Assembly: GCA_019188255.1 (NCBI GenBank)
Contig: JAETXT010000006.1
Span: 3,100,001 to 3,164,000, forward strand
DNA length: 64,000 nucleotides
Reading direction: 5' to 3'
Origin: Verticillium longisporum
Lineage: Eukaryota; Ascomycota; Sordariomycetes; Glomerellales; Plectosphaerellaceae
Shown: positions 56,447 through 64,000 of the stretch, piece by piece
Layout of the letters: each line of letters opens with the position of its first letter
How positions within the stretch are numbered: position 1 is the stretch's first letter
Translations under genes and position numbers: made by a program
Notes under the pieces: model-generated
What the model was told of the DNA's origin: nothing
Database searches by the model: none
Seen by the model: only the letters and a program-made list of their open reading frames with translations

Positions 56447-59119
56447 ATGGAACCGTCACGGCCACGAAGTTGCCGCAGCTTCGGCGTGGCCATCATCTGC
56501 GCCCTAGAAATAGAAGCAGATGCCGTCAAGGCCTCGTTCGACAACGATTGGGACACGTCAGCTGGGCTACCTTACGACAAGGCCCCGGGTGATCCCAATG
56601 TCTACTTCAACGGCTCTATCGACCGCCACAATGTTGTGCTCGTCCGCCTGCCAGGACCAGGGAAGGTCAATGCTGCCATTGGTGCTTCGAACTGCCGGGC
56701 CAGCTATCCGAACATCAAACTCGCCATTCTTGTTGGCATTTGCAGCACAATTCCCTTGGCCTCTGACGGCAACACCAAGATTGCCCTAGGCGACGTCATC
56801 ATCAGCGAAGGTGTGATTGAGTACGATCTCGGGCATCAAACCACGGATCGGTTCACCCGGAAAGAGGATCTCTTGCACTCGCTGGGCAGACCTGGTTTGC
56901 AAGTTCGCTCGCTTCTCACGAAGCTCAAAAGTCTCCGCAGTCGCAGAAGCATGCAACGCCAAATGGCAGACTGCCTTGGTGCCATTCAGTACGCTCCTGG
57001 GATGGCGGGAGGGACCCCCCTGACAGATCGGAATCAGACATTCCACGATCCCTGCCTGGCGCATGAAAGGGTGCGCTGCGGTGACTGCGGTTGCGGTGGG
57101 CAGGTCGGATCGCATAATCCTCTCAACCGAGAGATACACCCACCAACCGTGCACTTTGGCCTGATAGCATCGGGCGATACTGTGGTAGGATCCAAGGAGA
57201 AAATGGATCATGTCTTGCGCTCAGAGAATATTCTAGCCTTCGACTCGGAGAGCGCTGGCGTCTGGGATATCTTTCCAAGTATTGCCATCAGAGGCGCAGG
57301 CACCTACGTAGACGGCACCAGGACAACAGGATGGGACAGGCGCGCGGCATCTACGGCAGCGGCATGTGTGAAAGTACTCCTGAGCGATTGGCAGCCTGGC
57401 TTGTGTTCACAGCACGGTACGAATAGCCACCTCTGTTCCAGGCTGTGCGTGTCTGTGTGCTAAGCCACTATTCAGAGGAAGAGCCGTCGGAACCTTGTGC
57501 TGTCATTGAGCCAGATAACGGACCTTGGTGTATGTATCCTTGTATGCTATGTATCGTTGAAAGGCTTCTCATAAGAGTTATCCGTAGTCATTGTCCCGTA
57601 TGCGAGAAACGGGAACTTCGTCGAGCGGACTGCCATCATGACGCAGCTATGGCGAAACCCTTCAATGGAGGCCTCGCAATCCAGACTTTCGCTGTTTGGT
57701 CTAGCTGGAACAGGGTAGGTGCACCCAAATCTCCTGGTTCACGCCAAGCTGATGCCTCCGAAGGAAAACACAAATCGCACTGGAATACGCAAACCGGTTC
57801 CGCGAGGCGAACCCAACCGCTTCTGTCTTCTGGATCCGTGCCAACACCCCTGAGCAAATCAACCAGACCTTCAAAGACATTGCACAAGAATGTCAGATTC
57901 CGGGCTGTCACGACCTTGAGGTTGATCCACTGGTAACGGTCAGTAATTGGTTGAATAAGACACAAGGTAATGTCTGGCTCATGGTGATCGACAATGCCGA
58001 CGACATACAAGCTCTGTTTCCGCCAGAAGGGGGCACGGCACGATCTGACTGTGAAGTGGCCAGGAGCTGGCTGGGGCACCTCGTCCCTCAGTGTGCTCAT
58101 GGTTCGGTTCTCATAACGACAAGCGACAAGGAGGCAGGCATGAGGCTCAATCAGGGAAACAAACCCAAGTCGGCATAATGACTGCCAACGAGTCGGAACA
58201 CCTCCTTCGCAGAAGTTTAGACAACGGAAGCTCTGACGAATTGCAAGCCTTGTCGTCGAAGCTTGGGCAACTACCATTGGCGTTGGTCCAAGCCACGTAC
58301 TTCATCCAGGCCAACAGCCTTTCCATCGCAGACTACATCAGTCTCGTGGAAGAGAGTGACGAAAGCTTCTTCCGTCTTCTGAGCGAAGAATTCGAGACCG
58401 CGGGGCGCGAGCCAACAGCACCTCGAACAGTGGCGCAATCCTGGATCGTCTTGTTTCGGCAGATTCAGCTTCAAGATACTCTTGCAGGCGAACTTCTCTC
58501 TATGATGAGCTTTTTCCACCATGAAAGCATTCCATTGGAGGTTTTGTGGAAATGGAGCCTACAGAGACATGACCGAGGCCCCGGAAGCAGAATCGACTTC
58601 ACGAAGGCGCTGGGGCGCCTCAAGGCATTCAGCCTAGTCGTTGAAGAAAACCCCGGCTACCTTAGCGTTCACAGGCTGGTACACCTGGTCACACGTATGT
58701 GGCTTCGCGAAGAGGGCATGGCACATCGTCTTGAGGAAGCTTTACTTCTGGTTGTGGCAAGCGTGCATCCCTCTGATGTTGCGAAGAGCCGGACGACTGG
58801 TGTTGAGCATCCCCCTCGGGCAATCGCCCCTCAGGAAGCCGCAATTGGTCTCCCAGCACATGCCACACAGGAGAAGGCGTCTACTGTTTACCGCGTTGCT
58901 GATCGTACGCAATTGAAAGACCAGCATATGCATGCCAATCAGGAAACCAAGCATGCAGCATGGGCGGAGGAAGCGGATATCCCCACGAAATTCGATGATG
59001 AGCATGTTGATTCCCTGGCCTGTATCAGATTGACTGTCAATCAGGAAGAGTCTGGGTGGTTGTCGGTCACAAATGGGGCCAGGAAGGCAGGGGTTTACGA
59101 GGTTCGCACAGATGATTAA
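56447..59119 (+). CDS. PNP_UDP-NB-ARC NLR-like protein (one frameshift)
   Basis: NLR-like STAND protein with an N-terminal nucleoside-phosphorylase-like domain. Exons: 56447-57416, 57476-57529, 57588-57714 and 57764-59119, with introns of 59, 58 and 49 bp. Residues 12-310 form the PNP domain (FGVAIICALEIEADAVKASF, ILVGICSTIPL, LGDVIISEGVIEYDLGHQ, AFDSESAGVWD). A linker WFIVPYARNGNFVERTA leads to NB-ARC: P-loop GLAGTGKT (about 379-386, split by intron 3), VFWIRANTPEQINQTF, VWLMVIDNADD, HGSVLITTSDKEAGMRL and LGQLPLALVQATYFIQ. One base is missing in the C run 58164-58166, shifting frame after LNQGNKP. The protein ends after the winged-helix region, with no TPR, ankyrin or WD repeats; about 840 residues. 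Non-self recognition is inferred from the family. Confidence 0.82.
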
Positions 59120-59442
59120 CGATACAATGTCGCATATCCTTACGAGGACAATCTGTATGAGCCCATATCGAATAGGAAGATATTGTATCGATACGTACAT
59201 TGTGTCTGTTTAGCGAAGGATGGTCAAAGTCCCTCAAGCCGCGAAGTTGTTTTAGAACTCGATTAACTCACCAGGCAGCTGCTCATGACATACGGATGCC
59301 AGACAATTGGATCTCAACAACACTGTTGAAATATTGGGGTGGTGTGATGAATGGCTAAAAGTCAAGAGAAGAACTCGCTCAACTGAATTCTGGAAGGTCC
59401 ATGGCTCAGCATCAATGCTTCGTCCCTGATCTCAGTATCAAG
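59120..59442. other. Convergent 3' spacer
   Basis: Presumed 3' UTRs; nothing else seen. Confidence 0.5.
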
Positions 59443-60162
59443 CTACCGTCCAAAGACACTCCTGCGCATGGCAGGATGGGCCAATATACAAAATCTGTCG
59501 CCACCAAGCACGCCGCAAAGCCATCGCGCCTCCGTCATGACTGCCCCCCCCTCCAGCCACGGCAGTCGAATCTCCACGGGGCGCATATCCGCCTCGACCA
59601 AGTCCACAACAGCCCTAGCCTCCAGCCCCCTCAGCGCAGCCAGCACCTCAGCATACGCCTCCTCGCTGATGCCCTCGCTGCGATCACAGTAAACGTCAAC
59701 ACCCTCCTTCGTGAACAGCGTCGGCGCAAACCACGTGACAGCCCACCTCTCGACGCCCCCGCCGGGCAGCGGCCGCTCGCCGCACCCGAGCACCTCCCAG
59801 TGCGACGAGACGAAGAACAGCAGGCCGCTGCCGCGCCAGTCCCAGGCCGTCGTGTCGGCGCCGGCGGCCGTGTCGACGCCGGCGACCGTCTTGAGCCTGG
59901 GTGTCGACGCGCCCGTGGGCTCGTACTCGACGAGGTCGTCGAGGCGCGGGGCGCCGGCGGCTGAGCTGGGGAGGGGCTTGTAGGTGATGCGGACGTTGCG
60001 GGCTGTGCGCCACATGGTGAGGGTTGAGTGCGTTACGGTCCAGGTGCGGTGGAGCCAGTCGAGCGTTGGTGGACTAGGGGAGGAGGAGGACTGCGCGGGT
60101 GTGGTTGAGCTGGCGTATTTGGAGGGCGAGCGGAGCGTGATTCTTGATGGAGTGGCCGCCAT
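59443..60162 (-). CDS. Conserved fungal protein of unknown function
   Basis: Single-exon protein of 239 residues starting MAATPSRITLRSPSKYASST. The globular part has LDWLHRTWTVTHSTLTMWRT, VRITYKPLP, a DDLVEYEP turn, the Trp-rich AWDWRGSGLLFFVSSHWEVL and WAVTWFAPTLFTKEGVDVYC. Alternating strands with conserved Trp and Gly give a lipocalin-like (beta-barrel) look, but I cannot assign a family. I believe similar proteins occur widely in Pezizomycotina. There is no signal peptide or membrane helix. The frame is intact with strongly C/G-ending codons, which supports a real gene. Confidence 0.7.
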   Translation of the reverse strand: MAATPSRITLRSPSKYASSTTPAQSSSSPSPPTLDWLHRTWTVTHSTLTMWRTARNVRITYKPLPSSAAGAPRLDDLVEYEPTGASTPRLKTVAGVDTAAGADTTAWDWRGSGLLFFVSSHWEVLGCGERPLPGGGVERWAVTWFAPTLFTKEGVDVYCDRSEGISEEAYAEVLAALRGLEARAVVDLVEADMRPVEIRLPWLEGGAVMTEARWLCGVLGGDRFCILAHPAMRRSVFGR

Positions 60163-61292
60163 GATGACGAGTGGCGTGACGGTCCCGTCTTGAAGGGCGA
60201 TGGTGTGATGGTGTGGCTGCTGTTTCCAGATGCTGAGAGAGCTCCTGAGAGATCCCAGCTACCCAATAAGTAAGGTAGGGAAAAGGTGGGTATGATGATT
60301 GCGGGATGTCGAGGGGAGGAATCCGGGAAGTGAGCGACCACGTTTGGTGTCGTTGAAGCTGTTGAGACAACCCAGCGCTAGTTCGGGATCTTGGCATCCC
60401 GTTTCAGCGCCCAGGGGTCTCGGGGCCTGCGGTCCCTCACAGCTGTCCGCCGGCGAGCTGGCGCGCTGGGCCCTGCATCTTCTTGTGTCTCAGGGCCGCA
60501 AATGATGTCATTTCGTGCTTGGCTCATTTGCGCAGGACCATGATGACTGCCGGTGAGCGCGAGATGGTGTTCAAGCAACGATCACGGAGAGATACAGTTA
60601 TTCGACTTCGGGAGCAAGAGGTAGGCTGCTATCCATCATGTCTTTGGTCCACTCAGTGAAGGGGAGAAGGAACCTGGGACCTAGTCCGAGGGTGTACGGC
60701 TCGCTGTCGGGCACACTACTGCTGCTTGATGTTGTACGGTTCAAGAATCCGTTTGTGTGGTGGCATCGAGGGTACCAAAGGGGCTCGAGCGAGTCACCAC
60801 ATGTCACATTGCTTGAGTCTGAACAGAAAGGCTCCATGGAACGCCCGAAATCAATTTACTCCAGACAGAGGGTTACGCTCTGCCCATGGCACGAAGCGGC
60901 TGGTCCTCCCGCGAGTGACTGAAACCGCACCATCTGCCCATTCCATCTCCCGGGCCAGAATTAGGAAAACGAAAAGAAAAACGCCGTCGAAGCCCTATGC
61001 GCCCTTGCTCCATCCCGGTGGCGGCGGTGGTATCTCTAGAATATGATCCGCTTCTCGGCTCCGGAGAAGCATGTCAGCTATGTGCTGTGTGTGTGTGTGT
61101 ATGTATGTGTATGTCTGCTTTGCCCCTTATGCATGCTAGCAGCGCCCTCTCCGACATTTGTTGGAACGAGACCCTTAACGCCGGCAGTACCCAAGAACTC
61201 CAAGAGAAAAGAAAATTAACAAAGACAAGGTGCCATGAAAGCCAAAAAATAAGTATTCGATCAGTGTGACCGGTGACCGTTGATGTGTTCAG
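60163..61292. other. Intergenic spacer
   Basis: About 1.1 kb without a supported gene. A TG-rich microsatellite lies at 61086-61114. Confidence 0.5.
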
Positions 61293-64000
61293 TTATAATG
61301 TCGAATTCGACTCCCCACTGGCTGTGCTTGGCCTCTCCAGCTCGGCGTCAACCTCAGCCGGAGACTCGAGCGGGGTGAGAACTTCTTTCGCTTTGCCCTT
61401 TTGGATGGGCTGGAAGGTGATGCGGAGCTTTTCGTCCAACATGGACGCGAGACGCTCTTCGTATTGGTCAAGCAGGCCGCTGATGACAGACTCATCCATA
61501 GCTTTGCTCCTAATAGCCCTGTCACCGAGTGCCGCTGCGGTGAGACGCAGCTCCGTGTCCAGTTCCGAGAGTACTTCGTGACCTATCGGCTCTGTTGAAG
61601 CGAGCTTCTTGCGGTATGCCCGTAATGTGCGGCACGTCTGCTCTGTTGCCATATTGAGCGACCCAAAGCCACCCCCGCTGCTGCCCCGGAGACTTGGCGA
61701 GCTCTTCTTACGGGAGCTTACGCTAAGAGCTGGAAGGGAAGGGCGTCTCGTCACCCGAGGGGCCTTGGGGCTGATGGGCGGGCTGCTGGACCTGTCGCCA
61801 GAGGATGGCCGACGAGAAGGAGTGTCCTCGGCAATGGTAGCAGCGGCGCTACTCTGCGCAAGGCCCTTCGGCGTACTGGTGTTGTGTACGGACAGGCCGT
61901 ATTTGGAAGAACGTCTCTGAACCGTTCGTGGTGGAGAACGACGCCCACCCAACGGCGACGGGCGCGAAAACTCGGCAAGCTCTGCCTTTGATAAGACGCG
62001 CCGAAGTGGAGGACGTGAGGATGCAGCTTCGAGCTTGACCGGCGATGGATCCCTACTCATCGACACGGGCGAAGGCTCCTGCAGATCCATACTCCACAGC
62101 ATCATGGTTCCGTCTGATCCCACGCTGATGATGCTTTGTCCTCCATCATCGTCCTCGACAAGAGCAACGCCGTTGATTGCCTCGGTGTGTCCCCATTCGC
62201 GGTCGAGGAAATAGCCAGTCTGGGTGTCGTAGAGTCTGACCGACTTGTCCGTGTTGGAGAGCCCAAGGATGAACCCCGTCTCCTTACCGGGGCATGTTCC
62301 CGCAACCAAGGAGTCAAGGATGGCGGCCTCAACACCTCCTTCATCGACGCAACGGAAGGATGAAACTTGCTTGCCGCTGCTCAAGTCATACTGGCAGACA
62401 GAACGATCAAGCATGGCGACAAAGGCAGTCTTATCCCCAGGCCCGAGCACGATGGAGGTAGGCGATGCCTTCAGAGCAATGTTTCGTGTGTTGAGGGCAG
62501 CGATGGCGTCCGGGTTGTCGTCTTTACTGACGATATCGTAGATCTGCATGGACCGGTCCAGAGAGCAAGTAATTATCCGGCTTTCTGACGGCATAACAAC
62601 CTTGACAACCTTGGCAGGAGAATCGAGAGTTTGCATGTGCTCAATCGTTCCAGCTGACGATCGGAGGAAGAGCTGGACAGTCCGATCCCTAGCGTAGGAT
62701 GCCAATAGGACTCTTGAGTCGTCTTCGTGCAGGGCGACGCCCAGACAATCTGCCGAGTGAGCTTTTGTTTCCAGGAGAAACTCATTTGTTGTCAAGTCGA
62801 TGACTCTGAGCACACCAAGCTTGTCGCCGGCAATAAGCAGCTTGCCAGCCTTGGTCGTGCGAACAACACTCAGCTGATTAACAGGGTCGCCCTCTCCCTC
62901 GGGGATGGTCTGCTCGATAGGCACATCAAATATAGCCTTGATTTTTCCGTCCATGTCCCAGAACAGCACGCTTCCCGAACCGGACCAGGTGAGAAAGGGT
63001 GGATTTAGGTGTTGGGCCTGGGCAACGACTGAATACCCAATATTTGATTGTCGTGGCCAGGGATCTGGATGTGTGACAGGTCCTCCTCCGTCTGGCCCGG
63101 GAGGTAACTAGAACTCCAAATGTCAATATGGTGCTTCTTGTCAATGGTGACCATATTTTCAATCAAGAAACCCATGGCCACTAAGCCGGTCGGTGATTGG
63201 CTTTTGGTCAACACACAGTCTGTCAGACAGTCGAGGACCGAGCGAACGCTGAGAGTAGCAAACTGGCCGGCCTTGCCGCCGACGTAAGCAGTAGCATGTC
63301 GGATGGTGATGGAGCGGATCGGAAAGCCGAGGTTGACGCAGCCCATCAGCTTCATTTGCTTCCCATCGTCGTCGACTATGCAGACGTCGCCTCCTTCAGA
63401 GCAGATGATGATTTTGTTGTCGTCCACCACGGCGGCACACGTAAACGTTTCCTCGAGGAGTGGCCCCAGCAAGACGTTTCGGCCCGGTAACGTCCTCCGC
63501 GACGAGGGAGAGGCTGTCGACCCTTCTCCGGAAAACTTCTGCTTCGTCGGAGAGACTGAAGATCCTTCGTCGACCTTCCAGACCTTGATGTGACGAACGC
63601 CGAGAGTCACAAGGCTGTTCCCCATCCAGACCATTCCCCTGATATTCGAGGTGCACCTGTTCTGCTGGTGAAGCTTGGCTGCCCCAGTCCTGGTGTCAAT
63701 CTTCCATAGATAGAGAAAGCCATCGTTGGCGGCACCGAGAGAGGCGAGCCAGCGGGTGTCGGCGGACCAAGCTACGGCCTTGACGCCGAAGCCGTGCTCG
63801 CTGATGGAGACGAGAGGAACGTCGGAGGAGCTGTCCTCGAGACTAAAGATGAGGACGCGGGGGCATAACCGGTTTCGCCAACGGCCAGGTATTTGCCGTC
63901 GCGGCTTAGGGCAAGACATGTGGCGGCCTTGATTCGCTCGCGGCTGGTCCAGGTCCGCGATGTGGGAGATTCCGACCAGTCAAGGGTTCCGTAGGAGGAG
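61293..64000 (-). CDS. WD-repeat protein, WDR62/MABP1-like, 5' end outside window (two frameshifts)
   Basis: C-terminal part (about 900 codons) of a large WD40 protein resembling WDR62/MAPKBP1-type scaffolds. The start lies beyond 64000. WD blocks visible include CLALSRDGKYLAVGE, VKAVAWSADTRWLASLG, FLYLWKID, GMVWMGNSLVTLGVRHIKVW, LLIAGDKLGVLRVIDL and SIISVGSDGTMMLWSM, consistent with two adjacent propellers. A Ser/Pro/Arg-rich linker follows (SRRPSSGDRSSSPPISPK), then a C-terminal helical region (EQTCRTLRAYRKKLASTEPI). The frame slips by one base at the G run 63859-63863 and again at 63008-63009, both C runs on the coding strand; conservation is continuous across each. Such proteins organise MAP-kinase or spindle complexes in animals; the role in fungi is not known. 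Confidence 0.85.

Overview
This window is nuclear DNA of a filamentous ascomycete, most likely a Sordariomycete. The two ATP-citrate lyase subunits are encoded by separate head-to-head genes. Introns are mostly 48-115 bp with GT..AG ends and CTAAC/CTGAC-like branch points. Typical Pezizomycotina families are present: NB-ARC receptors of the NLR type, a PTH11-like seven-helix protein, a DHA1 transporter, and YAG7, EAF3 and CENP proteins. I cannot fix the order or genus from sequence alone.

Layout. 1-3158 is gene-poor and holds one clear MITE-like element (260-538). 3159-8860 carries RNA polymerase III subunit RPC2, a DUF2358/C6orf136-type protein and a tRNA-Thr(AGU). 9516-16474 is the divergent acl2/acl1 pair with a 2.9-kb shared promoter region. 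16725-19575 is an NB-ARC/TPR receptor gene with an in-frame stop. 20652-30121 holds mitochondrial ribosomal protein uL30m, the MRG15-like EAF3 gene (with a 2.4-kb intron that itself contains open frames), kinetochore protein NKP2/Cnl2, a thioredoxin-like ER protein and CENP-Q. 30497-47600 holds a large uncharacterised Ser-rich protein, a secreted Ser/Thr- and Asp/Glu-rich protein, a DHA1 drug/polyamine antiporter, prefoldin subunit 4, CENP-W and a YAG7-family RGG protein. 49315-53978 holds a GFA-type zinc protein, an MGMT-type protein, an RS-domain/Hub1-like ubiquitin fold protein and a PTH11-like protein. 54738-59119 holds a decayed secreted alpha/beta hydrolase and a PNP-NB-ARC receptor. 59443-64000 holds a conserved fungal protein of unknown function and a WDR62/MABP1-like WD-repeat protein that runs off the right end.

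Three inner-kinetochore genes (NKP2, CENP-Q, CENP-W) lie within about 19 kb. The two NLR-like genes share an intron at exactly the same place in the P-loop codon series.

Sequence quality matters for any reader. At least eleven single-base losses, most of them in short C/G runs, shift the frame of otherwise well-conserved genes (rpc2, DUF2358, acl2, eaf3, the second NLR, the WD-repeat gene and probably others). The pattern fits consensus errors better than true decay, so I annotate these as genes with frameshifts and give the positions. The alpha/beta hydrolase has many more lesions and is called a pseudogene. acl2 and the first NLR also have in-frame stop codons that homopolymer loss does not explain.
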